Assembly (NCBI GenBank): GCA_030746435.1
Contig: JASLMV010000005.1
Span: 62,001 to 126,000 of the forward strand
Source of the DNA: Gammaproteobacteria bacterium
GTDB taxonomy: Bacteria; Pseudomonadota; Gammaproteobacteria; Steroidobacterales; GCA-2729495
Direction of reading: 5' to 3'
DNA length: 64,000 bases
How positions within the stretch are numbered: the first letter of the stretch is position 1; every line of letters begins with the position of its first letter. The translations under genes and the position numbers were made by a program. This document shows, piece after piece, positions 9,921 through 18,461 of this stretch. The notes under the pieces were generated by a model. That model made no database searches. It worked only from the letters and a program-made list of their open reading frames with translations, and was not told where the DNA came from.

Positions 9921-10367
9921 GTGCAGGACGAGCTGACCTCAACGCGACCCTATCTGCTGCGTGCGATGCATGAGTGGATGACCGACAACGGTCAGACCCC
10001 CCTGGTTGTTGTCGACGTCAACGTGGCCGGCGTCAGTGTGCCCGAATCGGGCATTAAGGACGGTCGTATCGTGTTGAACATAGACTGGGCCGCAACCCGC
10101 AACCTCGTAATGGAGAACGACCAGGTTAGTTTCGACGCACGTTTTGACGGCGTTTCGCAACCTGTGAGTTTTCCGCTGGCGGCGGTGCAGGGGATTTACG
10201 CGCGGGAGTCGGGGCAGGGCATGCTGTTCCAGAACGAACCGGGTTCCGGCGAGGGTTCAGCTACCGCCCCTGTTGCCGATATGGCCGGGGTCGATCAGTC
10301 CGGCGAAGGCGATGACGATGATAACAATCCGCCGCCCAAGGGGCCCGTTCTGCGGGTCGTGAAATAA
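9921..10367 (+). CDS. sspB: ClpXP protease specificity-enhancing factor SspB
   Basis: 148 aa from a GTG start at 9921. The folded part binds ssrA tags and RseA-type substrates (PYLLRAMHEWMTDNGQTPLVV at the start, DGRIVLNIDWAATRNL in the middle). A flexible acidic linker leads to the C-terminal ClpX-binding motif LRVVK, the same tail as in E. coli SspB. It tethers tagged proteins to ClpXP. It is convergent with diaA, with stops 9 nt apart. Confidence 0.95.
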   Translation: MQDELTSTRPYLLRAMHEWMTDNGQTPLVVVDVNVAGVSVPESGIKDGRIVLNIDWAATRNLVMENDQVSFDARFDGVSQPVSFPLAAVQGIYARESGQGMLFQNEPGSGEGSATAPVADMAGVDQSGEGDDDDNNPPPKGPVLRVVK

Positions 10368-10376
10368 CTGCCCGGA

Positions 10377-11012
<636 letters not shown>

Positions 11013-11402
11013 TCAGTCGCACCCCGGCAGGTCAGCGTCGAAACCGAAGGCGCTCCTGCGCCAGTCAATATCCCGTGCACGGCCGGTGCCCGAAATGGCC
11101 AGCACATCGAAGCGCAACGCCAGGTGCCGGTACTCGGTGTGCTGCCGCAGGAAAAGTTCGGTAGCCCGGCCGACGCGTAGTATCTTGGATCGCGTCACTG
11201 AGCCGATAGCACCGCCGTACATCCGGGTGTTCCGGTAGCGGACTTCGACAACCACGAGACTCGAACCGTCGCGCATGATGAGGTCGAGCTCGCCGTAGCG
11301 GCAGCGGAAATTAGACTGGATATGCTTCAGGCCGCGCCTTACCAGCCAGCGCCGGGCAACTTTTTCGGCCTGCCGGCCCCTGCGGAGATGCGCGGCACTC
11401 AT
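11013..11402 (-). CDS. yraN: UPF0102 family putative endonuclease YraN
   Basis: 129 aa. The UPF0102 PD-(D/E)xK-like core is visible: RRGRQAEKVARRWLVRRG, then RYGELDLIMRD and LVVVEVRYR, and YGGAIGSVTRSK. The true role is unsettled in the family; a Holliday-junction or DNA-end nuclease activity has been suggested. It lies between lpoA and diaA, the standard context. Confidence 0.9.
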   Translation of the reverse strand: MSAAHLRRGRQAEKVARRWLVRRGLKHIQSNFRCRYGELDLIMRDGSSLVVVEVRYRNTRMYGGAIGSVTRSKILRVGRATELFLRQHTEYRHLALRFDVLAISGTGRARDIDWRRSAFGFDADLPGCD

Positions 11403-11415
11403 GCCGCCATGCCTG

Positions 11416-13335
11416 CTACCGGCCGATCACCATTACGGCATCCTGGCTCAGGCCCTGCACTGTGTCGGGCAGCGTGCGCGGCCGCCCGCGTTCCATCCGC
11501 GCCCAGCGCAATTCCCGGTGCAGGCGGCCGGTGCGGTCCATGTAAATCCTTCCGGTCATACCATTCATCGCGAGCAGGCCGGTATTGGTTCTGCCGTTGA
11601 GGATGGCGGTCAGGTGATAGGTGTCGTAGCCCATCGCATAAAACCGCGCCCGGCGTTGAATGCCGGTTCCCCAGTGGCGGGTCAGTACAGCCTGATCGTC
11701 CGCTACCGATTGGTTCGGCTCCAGTAGCCAGGGGATATCCGGGAACACAATCCCGTTAATGTCCGCATTGTTCTTGGATCCCGGCTGATAAACATTCGAC
11801 GTTGCAAAAGTAGGGATGTCACCGGCATAGTGAAAACGCAACTGCGGGCGAATCAATTTTGCGGTTGCCGCGTTCGCAGCGACAAATATAAAGTCCACGT
11901 CCTGTCGCCGGCGCGGTTCAAATTCGAGGCGTTTACCTATATTTGCAGCCAGGCGTTCGCGACGTGCATAACTTTCGTTTAACAGCAGTATTTCCCTGAT
12001 GGCAACCGAAAAGTCCGGCGTGTCGGTCGGATAGGCGCGCGCGGCGAGCAATTTGCCACCCCGGTCGTCGAGTTCATCCTGGAAAGCCAGCAGGACACGC
12101 TGGCCCCAGTCGGTGTCGGGAACCAGTACGACCGCATTGAACAGCCCTTCGCCCGTTGCCCGTATCACGACACCGCGCGCCTCGTCTTCGGGCGCCAGCG
12201 CAAACTGGTAGAAACCTGCCGGCGCGTCAAATTCATCCGCTGCGTAATTAAGCGCCAGCGTGGTGGTATTGCTGCTGTCTGCCAGACCCGCAACATCGCT
12301 TATTTCATTTTTGAGCAGCGGCCCGACTACGAACTCGGCACCGCTGATGATGGCCTGTTGATAAGCGGCCGGTGCGCCGTTGCGCGCCGTGTCAAAGAAA
12401 TGAATGGTCGGGCGGTCGGCTTCCTGACCCAGTGAGAAGTGCGCCGCAAGGTAGCCGTCGCGGATAGCCTCACCGATACGTTGCTGCCTGCCGGACAGCG
12501 GTAACAGCATGGCGACGCTGTTCGGGTAACTGGAGAATGCACCGAGGCTTTCGAGTATTTCGTCCAGAAGATCGGCGTTGGCAGGATGGCTGCCATTTTG
12601 CTGCCGCCATTCCTCAAGTCCGGTACGCAGGTTGGACAGGGAACCGCGCTTGCTGTAACCGATGTAGCCGAGTTCAAGCCAGCCTTCGAGGACCGCATCG
12701 CCGCGCCCTGCTGTATCCCGGGAAATATTCGAGCCGCTTTCCTGCAGGCCGGACCAGATCAGCCGGTGGTTGTCGGCAATCTCCTGCCTGCGATTCAGCA
12801 GCGCCTCCCGCTGTATAAGTGTTGCGACGGCCGCTTCCGGCCGGCCAAGCCGAAACAGCGCATCGGCCCGCAGCCTGAGTATGCGCCTGGCAGTATTGCC
12901 GTCGGTCGTTTCGCTGACGCGGTTGAGTACGCTGAGGGCGCCCTGTGCATCGCCCTCGCTCAGTTTCATAAGCGCGGTTACTTCCGCCCATATATCCAGA
13001 TTGTTGGGGTCCGGTTCGGTGCCGATATCGGCAAGTATTCGCCGTGCGCTGTCGAGGTCATTAGCAAGGTAGAGTTCGCCCGCGGCAAAAATCAGGTAAC
13101 GCTCGCGTTGTGCCCCGGTCGATGCGACAGCCAGGTCGAGATAATCGCGGCTGGCCGCCGCATGATCTCCCTGCAAGGCTTTGGAGCGGGCCGAACGCGG
13201 ACTTGCGTCGCTGTCGCCCGGGGCCCGCAACGGAGTACAGCCGGCGGCAACCAGCAGCAGGAGTATGCAGAGCAGTGCATGACCACAGTTCCTGACGATT
13301 AATACGTGTTGCCTGTCTGAATTCGTTTTATACAT
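11416..13335 (-). CDS. lpoA: Penicillin-binding protein activator LpoA
   Basis: About 639 aa, starting at the ATG at 13335. The frame is open to 13431, but this start places a lipoprotein signal (HALLCILLLLVAAGC, lipobox VAAGC) at the N-terminus. The N-terminal half is helical and TPR-like. The C-terminal half has the periplasmic-binding-protein fold of LpoA (NSVAMLLPLSGRQQRIGEAI, later PDTDWGQRVLLAFQDEL). LpoA is an outer-membrane lipoprotein that reaches through the periplasm to stimulate PBP1A. It is divergent from rsmI, as in E. coli. Confidence 0.92.
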   Translation of the reverse strand: MYKTNSDRQHVLIVRNCGHALLCILLLLVAAGCTPLRAPGDSDASPRSARSKALQGDHAAASRDYLDLAVASTGAQRERYLIFAAGELYLANDLDSARRILADIGTEPDPNNLDIWAEVTALMKLSEGDAQGALSVLNRVSETTDGNTARRILRLRADALFRLGRPEAAVATLIQREALLNRRQEIADNHRLIWSGLQESGSNISRDTAGRGDAVLEGWLELGYIGYSKRGSLSNLRTGLEEWRQQNGSHPANADLLDEILESLGAFSSYPNSVAMLLPLSGRQQRIGEAIRDGYLAAHFSLGQEADRPTIHFFDTARNGAPAAYQQAIISGAEFVVGPLLKNEISDVAGLADSSNTTTLALNYAADEFDAPAGFYQFALAPEDEARGVVIRATGEGLFNAVVLVPDTDWGQRVLLAFQDELDDRGGKLLAARAYPTDTPDFSVAIREILLLNESYARRERLAANIGKRLEFEPRRRQDVDFIFVAANAATAKLIRPQLRFHYAGDIPTFATSNVYQPGSKNNADINGIVFPDIPWLLEPNQSVADDQAVLTRHWGTGIQRRARFYAMGYDTYHLTAILNGRTNTGLLAMNGMTGRIYMDRTGRLHRELRWARMERGRPRTLPDTVQGLSQDAVMVIGR

Positions 13336-13455
13336 CCACCGCTGTCCGAAATAGCGCCCGTCCCGGGCCACAGGCTTGTCGTTATATGTGCAGTAACGGA
13401 AACTGAGCGTACCGGTAGCAATGCCGGTCAATCAATAGCTCAGGAATCAATCCAC

Positions 13456-14316
13456 GTGAGTACCGGTACCCTTTATATAGTTGCTACGCCCATAGGCAAT
13501 ATCGATGATATCAGCCCGCGTGCCCGTACCGTGCTTGCCGGGGTTGATTTAGTTGCCGCCGAAGATACCCGGCACACGGGCCGGCTGCTAAAGCATCTCG
13601 GCATTAAGACCCGCATGATTTCCTGTCACGAACACAACGAAGCCAGGCGCAGTGCGCAGATTCTCGAACAGATAAGTGCGGGAGGCGATGTTGCACTTGT
13701 CAGCAATGCAGGTACGCCGCTCCTGAGTGACCCCGGTTTCCAGATCGTGCGCGCGGCGGCGGACGCGGGGTTGTGCGTGAGCCCGGTACCCGGCTGCAGT
13801 GCCGCGATAGCAGCGCTGTCTATCGCCGGATTGCCTACCGACAGCTTTAGTTTTGCGGGTTTCCTGCCGTCATCAGCGGCAAAAAGGCGGGCTCGTTTGC
13901 AGGAACTGGCCGCTTACCCGGCCACGTTGATCCTGTACGAATCGGTCCATCGCATCGGCGCGACGCTGGATGACATTGCCGGTGCACTGGGCGATTCAAG
14001 ACAAATGGTCGCGGCCCGCGAACTGACCAAGCTGCATGAAACCGTGTACCGGGGCACGGTGGCGCAGGTCGCGGAACAAATTGCAGCGGATCCCGGCGGG
14101 GCCAAAGGTGAGTACACGCTGGTAATAGCAGGTGCAGGCGCCGGGAGCCCGGCAGCCGATTCAGACAGCGCCGGGCTGGACCGGACGCTTCGGGTGCTGC
14201 TCGGCTATCTCAGCGTGCGCGAGGCGGCGGAAGCTACCGCAAAAATTCTGGATGTGCGGCGCAACGAGGCTTACGAGCGCGCACTCAAGCTGCGCGAATC
14301 CGGCGACAAGGAATAG
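13456..14316 (+). CDS. rsmI: 16S rRNA (cytidine1402-2'-O)-methyltransferase RsmI
   Basis: 286 aa (E. coli 286 aa). It is a tetrapyrrole-methylase-fold enzyme: LYIVATPIGNIDDISPRA at the N-terminus, VAAEDTRHTGRLLKHLGI, and the glycine-rich VSNAGTPLLSDPG for SAM binding. With RsmH, also in this window, it makes m4Cm1402 in the P site of the 30S subunit. The start follows the divergent lpoA promoter region of 120 nt. The rnpB promoter begins 28 nt after its stop. Confidence 0.97.
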   Translation: MSTGTLYIVATPIGNIDDISPRARTVLAGVDLVAAEDTRHTGRLLKHLGIKTRMISCHEHNEARRSAQILEQISAGGDVALVSNAGTPLLSDPGFQIVRAAADAGLCVSPVPGCSAAIAALSIAGLPTDSFSFAGFLPSSAAKRRARLQELAAYPATLILYESVHRIGATLDDIAGALGDSRQMVAARELTKLHETVYRGTVAQVAEQIAADPGGAKGEYTLVIAGAGAGSPAADSDSAGLDRTLRVLLGYLSVREAAEATAKILDVRRNEAYERALKLRESGDKE

Positions 14317-14343
14317 ACTGGCGGTCGAATCCCCATAATGCCC

Positions 14344-14372
14344 TTGCCACGGTAGTGCTCAGCCACTATGGT
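14344..14372 (+). promoter_or_regulatory. rnpB promoter
   Basis: TTGCCA at 14344-14349 and TATGGT at 14367-14372 are 17 nt apart. The inferred transcription start, 7-8 nt downstream, coincides with the first base of the RNase P RNA P1 helix at 14380. Confidence 0.75.
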
Positions 14373-14379
14373 TGCGCGC

Positions 14380-14722
14380 GGAGTCGGCCGGGCAATCGCG
14401 CGGTGCTTGCACCGGGAGGAAAGTCCGGGCTCCTGCGGGCGGGATGCCAGGTAACGCCTGGGGGGCGTGAGCCCACGGAAAGTGCCACAGAAAATATACC
14501 GCCTTTATTTATAGAGGTAAGGGTGAAAAGGTGCGGTAAGAGCGCACCGCGCGGGTGGTAACACGCCGCGGCACGGTAAACCCCATCCGGAGCAAGACCA
14601 AATAGGGAAGCATGTGCCCCGCCCGCGGGCGCTTCCGGGTAGGTTGCTCGAGGCCGCTGGTGACAGCGGTCCCAGATGAATGATTGCTCTCGACAGAACC
14701 CGGCTTACAGGCCGGCTCCTCA
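14380..14722 (+). ncRNA. rnpB: RNase P RNA, bacterial type A
   Basis: Catalytic RNA that matures tRNA 5' ends with RnpA. The universal core is clear: GAGGAAAGTCCGGGCTCC at 14416-14433, AAGGGTGAAAAGGTGCGGTAAGAGCGCACCGC from about 14518, the conserved CAGAT near 14674, and AGAACCCGGCTTA near the 3' end. The first ten bases GGAGTCGGCC (14380-14389) pair along their full length with GGCCGGCTCC (14710-14719) to form P1. The length of about 340 nt is a little under the 377 nt of E. coli. The last base is approximate. Confidence 0.97.
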
Positions 14723-14732
14723 TTTTTTTGCT

Positions 14733-14759
14733 GCCGGGCAACGCCCGGCGCTTTTTTTT
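14733..14759 (+). terminator. Rho-independent terminator of rnpB
   Basis: A perfect 7-bp stem GCCGGGC / GCCCGGC (14733-14739, 14743-14749) with an AAC loop is followed by eight T residues at 14752-14759. Confidence 0.93.
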
Positions 14760-14862
14760 GCAAAGCGCAAGCCACCGCGGAATATTGCAGGCGTGTGTTC
14801 AGCGCAGATATCTCAAATACACCGAAACAACTGCCCATAAACGCCTGATTTAACTGCCGGAT

Positions 14863-14880
14863 AAGCCCCGTTTCGGGCTT
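14863..14880. repeat. Small hairpin in the rnpB-mraZ gap
   Basis: AAGCCC (14863-14868) and GGGCTT (14875-14880) form a 6-bp inverted repeat with a 6-nt loop and no T tract. Apart from this and the elements described at 14733-14759 and 14931-15003, I see no gene or known RNA between 14760 and 15021. Confidence 0.4.
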
Positions 14881-14930
14881 ACAAACCACCTCTAAGTCAC
14901 TGTCGCTAAAGAATTAATTTACCGTTTCGG

Positions 14931-14960
14931 TTGACACCGGGGCGCGTCGCTCCCTATAGT
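14931..14960 (+). promoter_or_regulatory. dcw cluster promoter (Pmra)
   Basis: TTGACA at 14931-14936 and TATAGT at 14955-14960 are spaced by 18 nt, a strong sigma-70 promoter about 55 nt before mraZ. It is placed directly upstream of the MraZ boxes and probably drives much of the 17-kb division and cell wall cluster. Confidence 0.85.
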
Positions 14961-14978
14961 GTCGCGAAGTAGTAAAAA

Positions 14979-15003
14979 GTGGAAAAAAGTGGGAGGAAAT
15001 GGG
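14979..15003 (+). promoter_or_regulatory. MraZ operator, three direct repeats of 10-bp period
   Basis: GTGGA (14979), GTGGG (14989) and ATGGG (14999) recur at exactly 10-bp steps; a degenerate GTAGT lies one step earlier at 14969. MraZ is known to bind TGGGN repeats spaced by 5 nt in its own leader and to repress the dcw cluster. The match in spacing and position is direct; autoregulation here is inferred. Confidence 0.8.
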
Positions 15004-15021
15004 CATTAACGCCTGTTCAGC

Positions 15022-15468
15022 ATGTTTCGCGGCCCCTCAAAAATCACCCTTGATAACAAAGGGAGGATGTCGATTCCGACACGCTATCGAGACGGGATTA
15101 TCGCCCGTTCGAACGGCAAGCTCGTCGCGACGATCGACCGGGACCCCTGCCTGCTTATTTACCCGCTACCTGACTGGGAAGAGATGGAACGCCGGCTCAT
15201 GCGTCTCTCCGGTAACAAACCGGCGATCCGCGCATTCCAGCGCCGCATTGTCGGGCACGCAGCCGAACTCGATATGGATAGCCATGGCCGGGTACTTATT
15301 CCGCGTGAGTTGCGGGATATCGCCGGGCTGGACAAGCAGGCCATGCTGATTGGCCAGGGCAACAAGTTTGAACTTTGGGATGAAGGCCGCTGGGCCGAGT
15401 GGATGGATCAGAGCAGCTCCGGTGACGGGTTGGATTTGCCACCCGAACTTGAATCACTGCCGCTGTAG
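15022..15468 (+). CDS. mraZ: Transcriptional regulator MraZ
   Basis: 148 aa (E. coli 152 aa). It contains two AbrB/MazE-like swapped-hairpin DNA-binding repeats: MFRGPSKITLDNKGRMSIPTRYRD at the N-terminus and AAELDMDSHGRVLIPRELRD in the second half. It forms a ring that binds the direct repeats in its own leader. The start at 15022 has only weak SD potential; a purine-rich GGGAGGAAATGGG lies about 20 nt upstream and overlaps the MraZ boxes. Confidence 0.96.
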   Translation: MFRGPSKITLDNKGRMSIPTRYRDGIIARSNGKLVATIDRDPCLLIYPLPDWEEMERRLMRLSGNKPAIRAFQRRIVGHAAELDMDSHGRVLIPRELRDIAGLDKQAMLIGQGNKFELWDEGRWAEWMDQSSSGDGLDLPPELESLPL

Positions 15469-15526
15469 GCGCCGGGCCTGAGGCCCGGCAGGGGATTTCA
15501 GGGCGCATGACGCTTTTGAGTGGGTG

Positions 15527-16465
15527 ATGAGCGCCAGCGAAGACCAGCATGTTCCGGTACTGCGCGATGAGGTTCTGGACAGGCTGGATGTGCGTACCGA
15601 CGGTACTTACGTGGATGGGACCTTCGGTCGTGGTGGGCACAGCCGGGCAATTCTTGAACGGCTGGGACCGGCAGGAAAGTTACTGGTAATCGACAGGGAT
15701 CCGCGCGCCATAGTTGCGGCCAAAGAACTGGCCCGGCGCGACGAGCGGGTAACGGTCATCCGGGGGAGTTTCGGAGACATTGAACAAATTGCTGTGGCTC
15801 AGGGAGTCCTTGGAGAGGTTGACGGGATCGTCCTCGACCTCGGCGTGTCCTCGCCCCAGCTCGATGATCCGGAACGCGGCTTCAGTTTTATGCGAGACGG
15901 GCCGCTCGACATGCGCATGGATACAGATGCGCCATATTCCGCGGAGGAGTGGCTTAACAGCGCGACGGAACAAGAGATGGCACAGGTGATAGGCCGTTAC
16001 GGAGAAGAACGGTCAGCGCGGCGTATCGCGCGCGCCATCGGCGACGAACGAAAGCAGCAAAAGATATGCCGAACGCGGCAACTTGCAGAACTGATTGAGG
16101 GTGTGCTGCCGCGGCGGGGGAAGGGAAAACATCCGGCGACCAAAACTTTTCAGGCCATCCGGATACACATTAATAACGAGCTCGGCGAATTGCAGTCATT
16201 CCTGGAAGCTGTTCTGGAAGTCCTGTCCGTTGGCGGAAGGCTGTGTGTCATCAGCTTTCATTCATTGGAGGACCGGTTGGTTAAGCGCTTCCTGCGCGAT
16301 CACTCGCGTGTAGATCCGGCACTCGCCAAGGTCCCGGTTGTGCCGCCGGAAGCCCAGCCCACGATGCGCTTGCGGGGAGCTGCCTTGCGAGCCGGCGAGG
16401 TCGAGATAGAACGCAACGCCCGATCACGAAGTGCGGTGCTCCGCTCGGGGGAACGGGTGCGATGA
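15527..16465 (+). CDS. rsmH: 16S rRNA (cytosine1402-N4)-methyltransferase RsmH
   Basis: About 312 aa from ATG 15527; a GTG at 15524 is equally in frame. SAM-binding residues lie in DGTFGRGGHSRAILERLGP and LLVIDRD, and the MraW motif VLDLGVSSPQLDDPERGFSF and CVISFHSLEDRLVK are present. It makes the N4-methyl group of m4Cm1402, the partner modification to RsmI. It overlaps ftsL by 4 nt. Confidence 0.97.
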   Translation: MSASEDQHVPVLRDEVLDRLDVRTDGTYVDGTFGRGGHSRAILERLGPAGKLLVIDRDPRAIVAAKELARRDERVTVIRGSFGDIEQIAVAQGVLGEVDGIVLDLGVSSPQLDDPERGFSFMRDGPLDMRMDTDAPYSAEEWLNSATEQEMAQVIGRYGEERSARRIARAIGDERKQQKICRTRQLAELIEGVLPRRGKGKHPATKTFQAIRIHINNELGELQSFLEAVLEVLSVGGRLCVISFHSLEDRLVKRFLRDHSRVDPALAKVPVVPPEAQPTMRLRGAALRAGEVEIERNARSRSAVLRSGERVR

Positions 16466-16740
16466 TGGCTGATTCCAAAGCTATTGGGCTCTGCATTTGT
16501 CTGGCGTTTGCGGTCATAGCAACAGCTATCACCTGCGTCTACGCGCGACACGAGTCACGCAAACAATTCAGTCTTCTGCAGCAACTTATCGTGCAGCGTG
16601 ACGCGCTTGAAGTTGACTGGGGACGGCTGCAAATCGAACAGAGTACCTGGTCGACGCATTCGCGAGTGGAACGCCTCGCGCGCAGAAAGATGCGTATGCG
16701 CAACCCGAGTCCCGAGGAAATCGTGGTGGTGCATCAATGA
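16462..16740 (+). CDS. ftsL: Cell division protein FtsL
   Basis: 92 aa. A short cytoplasmic tail is followed by one transmembrane helix (AIGLCICLAFAVIATAITCVY) and a periplasmic coiled coil of about 50 residues with heptad Leu/Ile (FSLLQQLIVQRDALEVDWGRLQIEQ). This architecture and the place between rsmH and ftsI identify it despite low sequence conservation. It forms the FtsQLB complex that activates FtsWI. Overlaps on both sides are ATGA. Confidence 0.92.
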   Translation: MMADSKAIGLCICLAFAVIATAITCVYARHESRKQFSLLQQLIVQRDALEVDWGRLQIEQSTWSTHSRVERLARRKMRMRNPSPEEIVVVHQ

Positions 16741-18461
16741 AGCAGCGCAGGCTGAATGCCCGTGACCGGCGCAGGAGTTTTCGCAGCCGCTGCCTGTTCG
16801 CAGGTTGCTGCCTCGTCTCCGGAGTATTTTTGTTGCTGGGGCGTGCGGTCCATTTGCAGGTTGTCGATCAGGCTTTCCTGAATAACCAGGCCGATGCCCG
16901 GCAGGTCCGCCGCGCGACACTGTCCGCCCATCGCGGCAGCATCACCGACCGTAACAGTGAACCGCTGGCCGTAAGTACGCCGGTCGACAGCGTTTGGGTA
17001 GACCCGGGCGACCTGCTGAGTTCGCCGCAGCATATACCGGTGCTGGCGCGACTCCTGGCCCAGGATCGCGAATCGCTTACGGCCAGGCTGACACGTAACT
17101 CGTCCCGCGATTTTCTATTCCTGAAACGGCACATGAACCCGTCGGATGCGGCTCGCATCACACGCGAGAATATGCCGGGGGTGTATCTGCAACGCGAGTA
17201 CCGTCGCTACTATCCGGCCGCCGAAGTGGCCGGCCACCTGATCGGTTTTGCTAACGTCGACGACGCGGGCCAGGAAGGGCTGGAGCTGGCATTCGACCAC
17301 CGGTTGAAGGGCACGCCCGGTTCGAAGCTGGTGCTGAAAGACCGGCTCGGTCAGATTGTCGAGGATATCGAGCGCATAGGGGCGTCCGAGCCCGGCCAGG
17401 ATATTGCGACCAGTATCGACCTGCGTATTCAGTACCTCGCTTACCGTGAACTGAAAAAGGCGATTCAGGCCAACCGGGCCAGTTCGGGTTCGGCAGTCGT
17501 TGTCGACATATTGACCGGCGAAGTACTCGCCATGGTTAACCAGCCCACCTACAACCCGAACGACCGCTCCCAGCTAAAAGCGAGCCGTTACCGTAACCGG
17601 GCGATTACCGATATTTTTGAGCCGGGCTCCAGCATCAAGCCGCTGGTCGTGTCGGCTGCCATAGAGTCCGGTGCATACAAACCGGCGAGCCATGTGGATA
17701 CCAGCCCGGGTTACGTACAGGTGGGTTCGAAGATCATCAAGGACAGCAAGAACCTGGGACGTATTGACTTGCAAACCGTCCTGTCCAAATCCAGCAACGT
17801 CGGCGCAACGTTAATTGCAATGTCGCTCGAACCTGCGGACCTCTGGAAGGTCCTGAACGGTTTCGGACTCGGCAGGCCGAGTGCCAGCGGTTTTCCGGGC
17901 GAGTCAGCCGGGCTGCTGAGCCATTACGACAACTGGCGGCCCATCAGCCAGGCAACGCTTGCATACGGTTACGGTCTCTCTATCACCCCATTGCAACTCG
18001 CCCAGGCCTATTCGGTTATTGGTGCCCGAGGGTTGCAGCGACCGGTTTCGTTGTTGCGGGTCAATCAGCCGGCTATTCCCCGGCGGATAATTTCCGAGCA
18101 AACGGCTGCCGCCGTACTGGGGATGATGGAGCAGGTCGTTACCGGGGGCACCGGCAGTCGCGCAGCCGTACCCGGTTACCGGGTGGCCGGCAAGACCGGC
18201 ACCACCCGCAAGTTCAGTACCGGTGGTTATTCCGATGATCGTTACACCGCAATTTTTGCAGGTATTGCGCCGGTATCAAATCCACGCCTTGCCGTTGTGG
18301 TCGTGATCGACGAGCCGGCGGCGGGGAAGTATTACGGCGGTGACGTGGCCGCTCCCGTGTTCTCCCGAATAGTCGGCGACGCCGTCAGGATTCTGGCGAT
18401 ACCGCCGGACGATATCGAGGACACGGGCAACACCATATTAGCCGTGGCAGCAGGCCAATGA
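16737..18461 (+). CDS. ftsI: Peptidoglycan D,D-transpeptidase FtsI (PBP3)
   Basis: 574 aa (E. coli 588 aa). A membrane anchor at residues 18-36 is followed by a dimerisation/pedestal domain starting RRATLSAHRGSITDRN and the transpeptidase domain. The active-site motifs are SxxK with Ser298 in EPGSSIKP, SxN in SKSSNVG, and GKTGTTRK. It crosslinks septal peptidoglycan with FtsW. It overlaps ftsL and murE by 4 nt each. Confidence 0.98.
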   Translation: MKQRRLNARDRRRSFRSRCLFAGCCLVSGVFLLLGRAVHLQVVDQAFLNNQADARQVRRATLSAHRGSITDRNSEPLAVSTPVDSVWVDPGDLLSSPQHIPVLARLLAQDRESLTARLTRNSSRDFLFLKRHMNPSDAARITRENMPGVYLQREYRRYYPAAEVAGHLIGFANVDDAGQEGLELAFDHRLKGTPGSKLVLKDRLGQIVEDIERIGASEPGQDIATSIDLRIQYLAYRELKKAIQANRASSGSAVVVDILTGEVLAMVNQPTYNPNDRSQLKASRYRNRAITDIFEPGSSIKPLVVSAAIESGAYKPASHVDTSPGYVQVGSKIIKDSKNLGRIDLQTVLSKSSNVGATLIAMSLEPADLWKVLNGFGLGRPSASGFPGESAGLLSHYDNWRPISQATLAYGYGLSITPLQLAQAYSVIGARGLQRPVSLLRVNQPAIPRRIISEQTAAAVLGMMEQVVTGGTGSRAAVPGYRVAGKTGTTRKFSTGGYSDDRYTAIFAGIAPVSNPRLAVVVVIDEPAAGKYYGGDVAAPVFSRIVGDAVRILAIPPDDIEDTGNTILAVAAGQ

